A program made the position numbers and the translations under genes. From Isoetes taiwanensis (lineage: Eukaryota > Streptophyta > Lycopodiopsida > Isoetales > Isoetaceae): DNA of 64,000 nucleotides. Positions 22,464-33,811 of the stretch are shown piece by piece; within the stretch, counting starts at the first letter, position 1; each line of letters begins with the position of its first letter. Location of the stretch: NCBI GenBank assembly GCA_021234155.1, contig JAJEKV010000028.1, positions 5,773,637 through 5,837,636 of the forward strand, in the 5' to 3' direction. The notes below the pieces were generated by a model. That model saw nothing but the letters and a program-made list of their open reading frames with translations. It made no database searches and was not told the DNA's origin.

Positions 22464-24523
22464 CTACTGAGAAGAAGGATTCTTGCGATGCTTCTTCTTC
22501 CGCCCCCGTCTTGCCGGTGAACCAGGCCCCTGATCTGAGTCATATGGAACTAGAGCGAGCGGGTTATCTGTGAGGGCGACCTCCGCCTCCAAATCCGCCA
22601 CGTCCGCCCAAGAGCGTACCCGAGCCGCCTTATCAAGATCCATCCCATCCGAAGAGGCTTGGGTGGAGATCGCCGAGTCCGGACGGCTGCACCAGCCGAG
22701 CATCATCGAGCCGAGCCAGCCCATCTCAGGGGATCGCCGCCAAGCCCGCCCGCCTAAAACCCGCTGAATGTGAAGCAACTTCGGCTGGGCTGCCTGCGGG
22801 GGACACTGTTGAATCCATGCCTCGCCCCATTGGAACGGTCGATGGCACATTATTCGGGCAGGACCGGAGTAGCCTCACCACCGCATTGCACTCCAACCTC
22901 CGTCCGGGCCTTAGCCGGGCCTTCTCCACCGTAGAGCGTGGGATGGAGCTGCGCCCGGCCCCGTAGAACCTCCTGCGTTGCCTCGTGGAATCCCTCGGGT
23001 GGAAACGGGCCTGTACTCTGGAAGCGAACCCGCGAAGACCTGAAGAGCAGGAAACATTCTCTGGATCTCTGCCCCATTTAACAGCCTGGGGGGAAACTGA
23101 AAGTACCAATCATCACTCCTGACTGTCATGAAGGAGGCAATGGCCTATCCGCGGGTAAAGCAACACAAATCTTCGGCGCCCGAACTATGGAATGAGCAAT
23201 CTGCGGGAAGATCCATCACCCGAAACCAACAGGGGATCTTCAAGGCCGACAGAGATCGAGCACTCACCCCAGGGGTGTAATGCTGGTAAATCAAGTAATT
23301 TTCCCACATGAGGTCAACGCCTCTCGCCACTAGCCTCTCCACCGCCGCGGGCGCATCGAACATGAGGAGGAAAAAATTATTCCCCAAGAACTTCACGGAC
23401 TGAAACGGCGAGATTCCCAGTCACTTAAAGTGAGCTTGCAGCCACCCGCCGACTCTCCTGGTATCTAGAACTCCAGTATAGTACACCAGCACTGCGCACG
23501 AGACTAGATTGGAAATAGACTTGAGGTGCTGCTGGTGGTCTACCTCGACTATGCTAACAGGAGGACCAGTGGGGTCGACCTGCAATTCTCTCCTGTTGTG
23601 CCGATTTAGAAAGGCCAAAGCCTCCTCCATTCGGCAAGTATCGGCCGGTGCCACTATGTGCCGAATCCATTCTAAGAACCGCGGACGTGAGAGCCTACTC
23701 ACCGTATCATTCGTTCGCCATGCAGATCCTGCTGCATTGACTCCTTGCCCCTCTGCCGCCTGCGTACGACCGGATGACTTATCCAGATGTTGTGCACCGC
23801 CACTATCTAGATGTTGTGCACCACCACCACATCCCCTGCCCGAAGGCAAATTGCTCTCCGACAGTGCCACTGCAAAGGGGTCTTCTGGTAAAGAAGCCGG
23901 CCACCTTGGGCTGCCCAACGGAGTTGCCGACTCCAGTGGCGGCATGCTACTTGGGACTTCAAGCTCCGCTTCCCCTGAGGCTTGTGCTCCCTCCTTGCTA
24001 CCTGCACCAGATTCCCCAAGCCGCCTCTCCTCACGCCTCCACAGCTCCCCAACACCCCCTAGCTGCTGCCCGAAACCCAGGGGAGGGCTTGAGGCTGTCT
24101 GCCCCAAACCTTTGCCCCCCACAACCCTGCACAAATCCGCCCGTTGGGCAACCAACAGGGGCAGTGGGGTATTGCTTGGCACCGGCTCTGTGAAGACGGG
24201 CCTGCGTGGGCGCGACTACCATCGCCCATCGGGGACAGGACTGCGGGATACAGGCGGCGATTTCCCTTCCACGCCAACCCTCTCACCTGGGAGGTGATTC
24301 GATGAGGGCATCAGCCTAGCAGGCTGATCCTGCAGCCCTAAGGCATCCGATTTGATCTGCACCTCCTCCCTCTCACCCGAGATTGATCCGATGAAGGCGG
24401 ATCCGGCCTCTGAGTGGAAGATCCGACCCCAGCAGATCGATTCTGCTGGGCCGCCCGAGCTAATCTTGGAATCCGTTTTTGGGGAGCCAGTTGCTCACTC
24501 CTGCCGATCTGCTCACCTGCCAT
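22464..24523 (-). pseudogene. LINE ORF1 (nucleic-acid-binding protein), broken
   Basis: Consecutive minus-strand pieces at 24523-24338, 24182-23421, 23396-23145, 23129-22911 and 22850-22464 read like one plant L1 ORF1. The 23396-23145 piece has NFFLLMFD followed later by SALKIPCWFRVMDLP, which resembles the DUF4283 RNA-binding region of plant LINE ORF1 proteins. The last piece ends in a strongly basic RRGRKKKHRKN tail and stops six bases before the ORF2 ATG. Pro/Ser-rich linkers are present. Frame changes between the pieces show that it is inactive. Confidence 0.75.
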
Positions 24524-24621
24524 ACCGCCCTTCGAAGCTGTTACCCCAGAACGTCACCTGAAGCCACCGCCTCAATTCCGCTGCCGCCATTTGGCTTTGA
24601 AAAAAAAAATATGAGGCATTG

Positions 24622-26940
24622 AAAGACCTTCTAAAATCTCTTGGAGTTCAGAAGACATTGAAATGGAGAATAACCTGCCCAACAATTCCAAAAGTTTACA
24701 GATATCTGGATCAGATAAAAAGTCTCATATACAGGAGCATACATCTCATCTCCTATCTTATCTCCGACATGTTCAAATCTGTAGTTTATATTTAGTAGCT
24801 TTATGTTTTTGCAGATCATGAAGAATATAGATGAGCATGAGGAGGACGATGTAAATCCCTTGGACCCTTTTTATACGTTATATCCATCAGATTTGTCCAA
24901 GGAGTTTTACATCTCTATCGTGACACTGAGTACATGTGCCTCTCATTTCCTGTCTTTTGTGATCTTAAGATTTACATAAACTGACCAATTTGGTTTATGT
25001 TTGCATTCTCCTGTCTGATGTTTGCCATCCAATTTTAGAAAGACCAGCGGTCCAGAACTTGTGCAGCTATATAAGAAAAGAAAGAAAGGAAGATCTTTGA
25101 GCCCTTGAAATATAACTTAGCTTCGAGAAGTCTATTTGTCCAGCAAGGAACGGAATTCTTCTACAGACTCACATGTGGTGCATAATTCTTCTACAGAATC
25201 ACATTGACTTACAGATTTCATGATTCACCGGTCAGCTAAGTTTGAAAGCCGCTGCTTATAAATATCTCCTAGGAAATGCAAAACGGTGTGCATTGGGAAC
25301 ACTTAGTTCTTATTCTAGACTTGCCTTGACTTGCCAAGGGTTTCTCCCTGTGCTCCCTTGGTGTCTTAGTTGTTGCTTTGGTAAACACATGGCTTACTTT
25401 GAGACAAACATTCAAATATAACACATTTGTTAGTGCTCAACTAAGTTTGCACATAACACATTTGTTAGTGCTCAACTAAGTTTGCACAATTTGTTTTGTA
25501 TTGCGGAGGGTATTCTTGCAGTGGTTGGGACTGTGATTCCGATATTGTATCGTATTCAGAATAGTATTTTTGTGTATGTTTGAGTTGCTTGTTTGGTTTC
25601 AAGGCATATTTCTATTCTATGGATTTATTTGTAGTTTTTCCTCGATGGTACCAAAGAGGAAACATATGAAACAATTTTTGGAAAGCTATGTTTGGCAGAC
25701 ACGATGTAGCTACAAATTTTGCATGTCGAGACTGTCAGCTTGATCTCCTGTTGCAGTGGGGCCTGATGGCCTGGTTTGCTGGAGCGCATGACAGAGCTTC
25801 ATGCTCTGTTCGCGGCTCTGTTCATGCTCTGTTCAGGCTTAGTTCAGGCTTTCGGCTTGGTAGATCTGAAGCTAATAGTCTAGGAATAGAATATCGGATA
25901 TGACGAATTTGAGGATACAAAATAGTCAAATTTATTGTTGTCGACCCAAAAATTTGGCAGACGTTCTAGGGTAATTTTTTGTTTCTAGATTCCTTGTACT
26001 TTCTTGCTTGTGATACAGATGTGCCTGGAGGTTCAATTGCTTCATGGAAGTGGAATGAGAAGAATGGTCTTCTGTGATTGTAGGTTGCAGGCAACATGCA
26101 TGAGCTCATTGATTCATAGGGTTCTTGGATTCAGGTGAAAGAAAGGAGTTTGCAATTGGAAGGAATTTCTTGTAATGAAAGCTCTGTTGGAGTAGAGGGC
26201 TCCTTCCTTCGTTGGTTTTACAAGATGAAAGCTTTTTTATATAAAGAAAGAGCAACATGCAAAGGAAGAGCTCTGTGTTTTTTAATTGTATTGTTATGTT
26301 CGCTCTGGTGAGCCCGTTTGCGGCCTGAAGATTCGATTCCTTCGGCCTGACTTACTGCTGAGGAGGGCTTTTGCCTGTGTGGTTGCTTTATTACTTATGT
26401 TTCTAACCATTGTGATGTAAGTACTATGAGGGAATTATCTGCTAAATGTGATAGACCATTGAGTCTCTTAATTTTCGTTTGTACCATTGGAACTTGCATT
26501 TCGATTTCTGTTCAAAAAAATTGTGGACGTGGATCTGGCACAATCCAAGGAAAATTTTGCAAATCAATGGCCCGCAATAAAAACTGAAAACATCACATTA
26601 ACATCCCATAGACAGCAAACTTCCCATCCCAAAAATGCTCAATGTAGTCATCAAACTTCACTTTTCATGATGTAAATTATGGTATCAACAATTAAACAAT
26701 AGACAACTGGATTTTGTTTAAACAAATACTCTATATAAAAATAAGAATTTATGATCACCACTGCAAATATTGTAGCAAAAATACTTTAGACTTGGTAATG
26801 GCCGAGTTACTGCACATTCATTGACCACCCTCGAATTCGGGCTCAAATGAGTTTCTTTGACTGTGAATGGACCTGCTATTGCTTGTATTTAACCTAATGC
26901 TACACATTTTGTTTTCTTTACCTGAGGTCCAATGATCTTG
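24622..26940. other. AT-rich stretch with no clear gene
   Basis: Just right of the LINE, 24611-24760 can be read as a possible exon remnant (plus strand, beginning EALKDLLKSLGV), but I cannot confirm a family. A perfect 35-bp tandem duplication lies at 25418-25487. No other supportable gene is seen. Confidence 0.35.
25418..25487. repeat. perfect 2 x 35-bp tandem repeat
   Basis: A 35-base unit beginning ATAACACATTTGTTAGTGCT is present twice, head to tail, with no mismatches. This indicates a recent duplication. Confidence 0.9.
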
Positions 26941-27038
26941 CACCACCGGCCGTAGCAAGCTTTGCCCAGGTCTATTAGCCCAGCTAGGTCTATTAGCCTC
27001 CTACCCACACGTTTAGATTCAGCACATCATCAGATTCC

Positions 27039-27262
27039 CTAGTCCTTGCTTCAGCATGAGCTTGCCCAGCACCGCTTCTGTTATTTGTTGTTTGTTTAGC
27101 CCGCCCAGGTCATTCAGCATCAAGGCGTCCGTGTTGAGATTCTGTTTGGCCCTGGATTTGCTAGCCCTTGCTTCAGAATTGTTTTGCTCAGCACCACTGT
27201 TTCTGTTACTTGTTAGCCCGCCTAGGTCAACCAGCATCAAGGCATCTGATTCTGCAAGGGGC
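27039..27262. repeat. imperfect tandem repeat, ~122-bp period
   Basis: A unit beginning CTAGTCCTTGCTTCAG at 27039 recurs as CTAGCCCTTGCTTCAG at 27161. Both carry CAGCACC, TTCTGTTA, TTAGCCCGCC and CAGCATCAAGGC in the same order. Confidence 0.75.
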
Positions 27263-27447
27263 CTTTCGTGGCAGGCCAGGCCCCAGCAGCTTCAATTCTT
27301 CCCCCTTTTGGCTTCTTGTTATGTCTGTTCTTTCTGCCTAACCTTAGCCATGGCGCGGCAAGCTAAAGATATGGCGAGGAAGGCAGGGAAGGTTCTACCA
27401 TGCCCGCCCCCTCCCTCGACTCCCGAGCACAGTCCTAAGGCCACACC

Positions 27448-28101
27448 ATGTTCGACCCCTCTCCTGCATCCGAGCACAGTCCCCTTGGTAGGCTCGGCCC
27501 CGTGGGAGCCACAATCCCAACAGATACATCTCCAGTATCCTCAAACTTGGCCACACCGCAGTCCCCCTTGTTTATAATTCACTCTAGGATGCAGTCGGTT
27601 TGGTCGGCAGTTACAGTTACAGCCAATTCCGTGCAACTCCCTATGAACAGTTGGGTGCAGGTTCTAGAAATATTGGACCTCTTGATGAAAGAATACATAT
27701 ATCATACTAGCCATGATTTGCCGCCAGACAGATCTGCATACACATTACGATCAGATGCCATGGTACAGACAGTGCCAGAGGCAACGCCATCCGAGAATTC
27801 GAATGTCCAGATGCAAGATGCAGCTCAGGCACATACATATGAACAAGCAAGAGCGTCCGATAGCACACAGGACCCAGGTATAGGCCAACCTGAGCAGGGT
27901 CGCTACATGAATCTACGTCTAGTAGGCATCCTGAAAACAGCCTCTTGCTCGGACAACGAGGCGCTGCACATTTTTTCACGGATGCTATGCATATACGCAA
28001 CCCAGAAACTTTTACAGTGCGATAAGTGGGTGCTAATCGACCTGACCGGCCATGTCATCTTCTGGTACAGTTCTCGACATCCCAAGATCGGCCGCATGTG
28101 A
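27448..28101 (+). CDS. unrecognised 217-residue ORF
   Basis: The frame opens at ATG 27448 and stops at 28101. The first half is Pro/Ser/Thr-rich and low in structure. The second half (LVGILKTASCSDNEALHIF..., KWVLIDLTGHVIFWY) looks more globular. I know no matching family. The sequence after it (28140-28440) is T-rich with a TTTTGTATTGG string also seen at the end of the LINE at 43-48 kb, and then a tetranucleotide repeat begins. An internal or ORF1-like part of a non-LTR element is therefore possible. An overlapping second frame (28052-28240) may continue it after a shift. Confidence 0.3.
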   Translation: MFDPSPASEHSPLGRLGPVGATIPTDTSPVSSNLATPQSPLFIIHSRMQSVWSAVTVTANSVQLPMNSWVQVLEILDLLMKEYIYHTSHDLPPDRSAYTLRSDAMVQTVPEATPSENSNVQMQDAAQAHTYEQARASDSTQDPGIGQPEQGRYMNLRLVGILKTASCSDNEALHIFSRMLCIYATQKLLQCDKWVLIDLTGHVIFWYSSRHPKIGRM

Positions 28102-28465
28102 GCATGGGAGTCATCTCAGGGGCACTCCCTTTTCGGCACAGGAGGACCTCTCCCCAGTTCAATTAACTCGGCGACGGGACGAGTTATGCAAGGTTCGAGG
28201 GAAGCTCAAAGAAAATGGGCGATCTCTATCGGAGAGGTAGTGCAATTATTCTTGATCGGTGGCCTCTAAACCCCGGTTTGTTATTTACGTCTAATTAAAC
28301 TACCTTTCGGCTTCGGTCGATTTTTGTATTGTTTTGTTCTTATTAGGGGATTTTTGTTTTTCTGATGGGACTTTATCCCCTGTTTTGGTTCGGGCTTATG
28401 CCCTCTCTTTTGTATTGGTTCTCGTAATCCGATGGGGTTTTCGCGGACGTTAAAATTTCTATCTA

Positions 28466-28740
28466 AATGCGTGCATGCATGCATGCATGTATGCGTGCAT
28501 GCATGCGTAAATGCGTGCATGCATGCGTGCATGCATGCATGCATGCGTGCGTGCATGCTCGCCTGCGCTCGCTGCTCGTGCTGCATGCGTCGCGTGCCTG
28601 CCTGTTTGCGTCGCTCGCTCGCTCGTCGCTCGTGCGTGCGTGCGTAAATGCGTCGCCCGCTCACGATGCCTGCCTCGCGCCTGTATTGTGTCCGTCCGTC
28701 CGCCCGCCCGCGTGCCCGCGCATGCTGCAATGCGTGCCTC
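28466..28740. repeat. tetranucleotide microsatellite of drifting motif
   Basis: GCAT/GCGT tetramers dominate the start, passing to GCTC/GCTG variants, then CGCTCGCTCG and GCGTGCGT, then GTCC/GCCC tetramers. It is nearly all 4-base-phased and much more GC-rich than its neighbours. The frames across it are repeat artefacts. Confidence 0.9.
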
Positions 28741-28744
28741 ATGC

Positions 28745-29860
28745 ATCGCCTCAAATAAAGATTTTTATTTAGTTTTACTCCCAAAATTTAGTTTGAAATA
28801 ATTTGATTGAGACATCAAAAATGTTAGCACAGAGTGACAAAAAACAGACTACATACCTCTCAAAAATGCCTGGGTGCACAAATAATCTAGGGTGCACCAA
28901 TAATGGACAAATTAAGAATAGAATAGAAGGGTTTTATCATCCACGAGACCTCTTATTTGCTAATCCAAAGGACTAAACACCAAACCACAGGAAGGGGAAT
29001 GAAAGATTGAAAATAAAACTTATAGTCTCTCTCTAATTTCGTGTTTGATTCCTTTTTTAAGGTTTGTCCTGCCATATACTTGTTTCTTGAAAGCATGCGG
29101 GGATGCTCCATAATATGACTTTTGCTTCTCCTCATATGGAGGTGAAACAAAGTGTAGTTTTTTTATATGACCCCGATAAATTATGCAGGAAGGAAGGTCT
29201 TACGATCTTTCCTTAATATGTTTGAAATATGTCATGTGATTTGTCAAATGATTTTATGCACACCCTACGTATACCTCTCCTTTGAAGTAATGGAATATTA
29301 GATATAACCACCACAACCAATGATAGCAATCCATGATTGAACAATATGAAAAATATCTGTTATTGAGAATAATATCAACGTTTGTAGACAATAATATTTG
29401 TTGCAAATAACCACATAATCTTACCATTCTCTATAAAAACCCCATTTCCCATCATCAACTTTCTATAAAATCCCAATTCGGGACGAAGTTCCTTGTGGAT
29501 TGAAACAGAGAAAGGCAGTCACAACAGGATTATGCTAATCTATCATGACCATTATTCTATATCCAGACACTGCATCTAGAAGTTCTAAGATGTCACATCC
29601 AGTTCCTGTATATTGCCCTGAATACTGTACACATTAGATAAGACTTGTCATTTCTAGCAGAAACTTTACAAATCATGTTAAGAAATGCATTTTCCATTTC
29701 AAATGTATATTCTTCTCAATAAAGCTTTTATTTACTATTACTTCAGTTTGAAATAATTTGATTGATGCCCAAAACGTTAGCACCGAGTGACAAAGAACAG
29801 ACCACATACCTCTCAAAGATGCCTTGCATAACATTTGAATTTCTAAAATGTGGAATATTG
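28745..29860. other. AT-rich non-coding stretch
   Basis: No gene is seen. The string CAGTTTGAAATAATTTGATTGA with flanking similarity recurs (near 28790 and 29745), which suggests a duplicated segment of about 70 bases. Confidence 0.4.
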
Positions 29861-29869
29861 TTCCTACGA

Positions 29870-31770
29870 TTACCTCAAAGAATGAAAAGCTACGAAAGCA
29901 AAATCCTCAGCAAGGTCAAGCCATCCTACTCGCCCAATAAGGTCAATCATCGAACTGTAATGCTCCCCAGTTGGGGTCATGTGGTGGTGCTTATGGAAAA
30001 AAAAATGAGAAGCAATAATAATTGAGTCTGTGTGGCTACAAGATGAGATTATTGATATAGAAATGATGACATTTGGCCTAGTCCCATCATCCTTCATTCT
30101 AAATAAAAGTTCCATGGATTTTTGTATACTCTGATACTGCAAATTGCTCCAATTACTGCATTCCATGAGCTGATACCAGATTTGTCTAATCTTTGAAACA
30201 ACACATGCAAGGCTTCCATTTTTTTTTTTTTTGAGGGTAAGAATATGTATTAATATATATAAAAAATTACATAAGATATCCCCATATGGGACTGATAGAA
30301 ATAACTATCACTAAGCAGATGTAACTCATAAGTACCAAGGCTTGTACTAAGACTACCACTCCAATCTTCCCCACCCCTGGATTACTATAGGGAAACCGTC
30401 TTCATCCAGGCTTAGATACTATATGGAGTTAGCAGCCAGTTCCAAGCAACAGGGACTTATGAGAAAGCCCATCTACAGGCGAAGGTCCACCATCCAACAT
30501 CCCGACGGTGTCCGGGACCCGGTCGAAGCCATTCCGCTTAATCGTTTAAATCCAGATCCCAGTTACATTTAAAAAAGGAATAGAATCCCCTTATACTGCC
30601 AATTCTATCCAAGTTCTTGTTGTAATTGCGGCCAAACTTCCTATGGTGAGCTAAGGCCATGAGGGCTACCTCCATGTTGAAGCTATTCTGAATCCTTATT
30701 ATTGAAGCAAATCCCCTCCAAGAGAGCTACACCACATCGGTGTTTCCAAATGCACCACAATGCTATATTGGTTAAAGTGAGCTGGATAACGTCTGCATCT
30801 AAGCTGGCTAAAATGGCCGGCCATGATAGCTGACACGTCTGTAACCCAATAATTGGACAAACCCACCTCCAAAAGTCTTCTATGATTGGACAGAAGAGAA
30901 GATGATCCATTGTCTCTGACGCTCCACATCCTAGAGGGCAGAGATCGTGTTGAACAACACCCTTGTTCAACAACCATGTCATAGTGTATACTCCTTCTTG
31001 TAGACTGATCCAACGAAAGAATTGAATCTTTTTGGAACATAAGGAACCCCAAGACTGAGTCAATAGACCCATGGTTTCTGCTTGATTTAATCCCAACCTG
31101 TCTGCAGCCTTTAATGGGGATTGTGGCATTAGCAGTCCATACAATTTTTTGACTTTATATTCTGCCTCATCCCCACACAGCCACCTATCCTCTTCCCCTA
31201 CAATACCAGAGACCGTTCTGACATTCACCATGATCTTCCTAAAGACCTTCCTATCGCCTTCCCCAACACCTGGAACCAGAGCTCTAAATCTTGTCCAGGT
31301 AATCCATCTGTCATTTTCCCACAACTGCCCAACCTGACGAATTCCTGCAACACGCCATTTAGAGAACACTCGAGGGTGTACAAGAGCAAGAGGGAGCGCA
31401 TCCCTCTCCCAAATCCTAGTATTCCAAAATATACTCAGCCCCCCTGCCTCCCAATGAAGCTTCCATATTTCCATATCTACCATACATATTAATAAGATAG
31501 TTTCCAATAATAACCTGAGAATCAACCCCATATTTTACAATAGAGCAGCAAATTAGCTTATCACTTCGCAACACCCCTAGATTAGTAGAAGCATCTAGAA
31601 TGTCGATGAAGGCCACTACATCTGTGGTAAAACCATCTATTTGCATATCATAAAACAATTGGAGAGCCCCTCTAGTATCCCCCTCTTTCTAGCATGCAGA
31701 AACCGTTGCAGTACAAGAAGTGCCTATTGCATACATATGTCGTTGATTCATAAGTCACTGTAGCTGAGGT
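29870..31770 (-). pseudogene. PPR-repeat protein pseudogene, split by a LINE
   Basis: On the minus strand, reading 31770 to 31459 and then 30219 to 29870, the translation follows a PLS-type pentatricopeptide protein: GALQLFYDM, DVVAFIDILDAS, YLINMYGRYGNMEA, then after the interruption LHVLFQRLDKSGISSWNAVIGA, MKDDGTRPNVI and EHYSSMIDLIGRVGWLDLAEDF. PPR proteins bind organellar RNA in plants. The coding sequence is interrupted by a 1.24-kb LINE (30220-31458). A stop codon (TAG) lies where a tryptophan is expected before KEGDTRGAL (about 31690), and a frameshift lies near 30130. It is a dead copy, probably older than the LINE insertion or decaying since. Confidence 0.8.
30212..31466 (-). mobile_element. 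5'-truncated LINE inserted in the PPR pseudogene
   Basis: GCTTCCAT occurs at 30212-30219 and again at 31459-31466, a clean 8-bp target duplication; removing the intervening DNA rejoins the PPR reading frame. The insert ends in a poly(A) (T on the plus strand, 30220-30232). It encodes the C-terminal ~260 residues of a plant L1 ORF2, including KKIQFFRWISLQEGV and the CPLGCGASETMDHLLFCP zf-RVT finger. Reverse transcriptase and endonuclease are absent because of 5' truncation, which is usual for target-primed insertion. Confidence 0.95.
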
Positions 31771-31894
31771 AATAGGGATAAAGGATCTAGAGACAACCTA
31801 ATCAGAGACATTTTCATGCAACCCGTTGTAGCCGATTGTCAAATTGGCAACGCAAGTCAACACAATGGAAAATATGCACACAATCAAAGGTCAA

Positions 31895-31935
31895 GAGAAA
31901 ACAAGGTGCTGCGCACGACAGGTTGCCCTCCGGCA
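31895..31935. repeat. short dispersed repeat, also at 36721-36760
   Basis: The string AACAAGGTGCTGCGCACG followed by GGTTGCCCTCC occurs here and at 36724-36755. In the second copy it forms a small palindrome GGAGGGttgCCCTCC. Confidence 0.6.
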
Positions 31936-32812
31936 GAGTGTGTTTTCTTGTTTCTCATTTTGTGTGTCCGGCCTTTTTTAGTCTAGGCGGTTGCGGTTGC
32001 GTTTGTTTTTTTTTTTTTTTGTTTGCAATGGGAGCTATTGCTAATGGTCTTGCGCTTTACAATGGTCTAATTCCATATATGGCAACATTCTTTGTCTTTA
32101 CAAATTATATAAGGGGTGCAAATGTAATATCTTATAACAAGAATATGGAAATTTAGACAGAATGTCAACAATCTAAGATTCTTCACAAAATCCCATTGAA
32201 ACAACATTAGGGAATGTTAGGTCCAAAACCTTTCGCAATGTTTACGCGTTATTTCACAAAACCTTAATAGACTATCTACATGCCTCAAAATAGTTACATT
32301 CAAGTTCGCAGAAGTCCCCGTGTTATCCCCATACTACTAACACCATACCACAGTCAGTGAGGTTTGACTATGCATACCATTTAAGCATACATGGAATTCA
32401 AATACATATAATGTGCTCAACCCTTCTACCTTCTGAATTTGTAGAAGACCCTAAATTTCTATAATGAAGACAACTACTAGACAAATGCAATCAACAAATG
32501 GTCTTGTATCTGACGTGAACATCGTCATAATCAAAGTAACATATATCTCTAATGATATCAATTCTATAAATGTAATACTACGCGTGGAGCTTTTCCAGCA
32601 ATGCCATCGATCTGAGCCCTCGGATCGACATTCTAGAAGGAGCGAGCATGCATGTCTTGCATGCATGCATGACTTCTCTGGGTGATCGCTATATTAGGCG
32701 GGGTTCTTCATCGACGTCTCATCGGCGCTTCCTCTTTTCTCTCAGCAGTACCCTATTCTCTTTTCTTTGTAACCCACCCTCCCCCCCTTAATTGTTTAAT
32801 GTATTTATCGCC

Positions 32813-32915
32813 TGGCACGCGTGACCAGCCCCTCTATTTGAAGAGGTTTTTATTTTGTTGTCGCGTGGCACGCGTGATCAGCCCCTCCATTTTGGGAGGT
32901 TTGTTTTGTCACATT
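32813..32915. repeat. 2 x 53-bp tandem repeat with hairpins
   Basis: TGGCACGCGTGA(C/T)CAGCCCCTC starts at 32813 and at 32866. Each copy holds a small hairpin: CCTCT...AGAGG at 32831-32846 and CCTCC...GGAGG at 32884-32899. Confidence 0.8.
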
Positions 32916-33032
32916 TGTTCTCGTGTTGGTGTTGTGCAGGTACAGGTTGGCAAGCGGCAGCGGCTTCGACTTCTCCATTCGTGGGTTTTTTGGGAGCGAA
33001 TTCTCAGCCTTACGTTTGTCCAAGCCCCTTGT

Positions 33033-33107
33033 CGAAGGCTTATCACTAGGGTTTTTCCTCGAAAACCCGAAAGGGCGGGGTTTTTTAATCCCGGTGATAA
33101 GCTTTCG
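33033..33107. repeat. nested stem-loop
   Basis: The arms CGAAGGCTTATCAC (from 33033) and GTGATAAGCTTTCG (to 33107) pair with one mismatch. Inside, a second inverted repeat GGGTTTT...AAAACCC is present. A role is unknown; it could be the structured 3' end of a non-LTR element. Confidence 0.6.
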
Positions 33108-33811
33108 GCAGGTACACAAACAAACATCTATTAGCATTGTATTTCATGGGGTCCAAGTTGTATAATTGGACGTTCCCTTTATTTTTCTTCGTGGGTAGTT
33201 CGCATGTGCGCGGCTACCCACTATCCACCATTGTAGAAAATCTGCTGAGATGAATGAGAAGCCTATCTATCGGTTTTTGTCGTTTTTATGCGAGCTTCTT
33301 CTAGAATACTATTATTTGTATGTAACTTATCAAAAAGTTTCCTCATTATTAGATTTTTACTTTCTTGTTTTCGTCAAATGAAGAGAAAAACTTTGCACAA
33401 TTAAGAAACTCTAGCTCAGCCATTGGCCTTCTGAAACTTTTCAAACATCTATTAACCTTAGCATACACTGACATTTTTGCCATGCATTGATGACGCTCTG
33501 TCATATAGCAGTTTCATTTCTTTCATTTTGCAAGCAAACCTGCTTTTTCAATGTAATACGATCGAGAGCTCGACAACTAAATGCTTCTTGTACAGAAACA
33601 TAGACCATTTTCAGAGAGAGGGAGCCAAATTCTCAATCTTAGATGTGATCTTATTTGCATGGTGACAGCCATTGCACATGCAGGGTTTGTCCCTGAGGCA
33701 TGTGCAGGGTTCCTAATGCAGTAAAAATTTCCCTGCATGTATATATAAAGTTGTCTGCTTTATCTCATCAGGATGAGCGCAATTTCTCTGTTGAAGCTCT
33801 CTTATATTTTT

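Larger units (their letters stand above)
18613..24621 (-). mobile_element. full-length L1-type LINE, frameshifted
   Basis: A non-LTR retrotransposon lies on the minus strand. Its 3' end is the poly(A) seen as T at 18626-18641, and its 5' end is near 24610, where GC-rich sequence stops abruptly. ATGTGGCATTG at 18613-18623 and ATGAGGCATTG at 24611-24621 match at 10 of 11 positions and are a plausible target-site duplication. Inside are an ORF1 region (about 24520-22464) and an ORF2 with an endonuclease, reverse transcriptase and zf-RVT finger. At about 6 kb it has the usual length of plant L1 elements. Several frame breaks mean it is no longer able to move on its own. Confidence 0.93.

Noticed and set aside
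23509-24297. 262-codon plus-strand frame
   Set aside because: It is the reverse complement of the LINE ORF1 region, open because of GC-rich, Pro/Ser-biased composition.
28466-28740. CRISPR-like spaced repeat
   Set aside because: Continuous microsatellite without spacers, in a plant nuclear setting.
28432-28801. Five overlapping long open frames on both strands
   Set aside because: They are products of a tetranucleotide repeat, which keeps all frames open; the peptides are Cys/His/Ala repeats.
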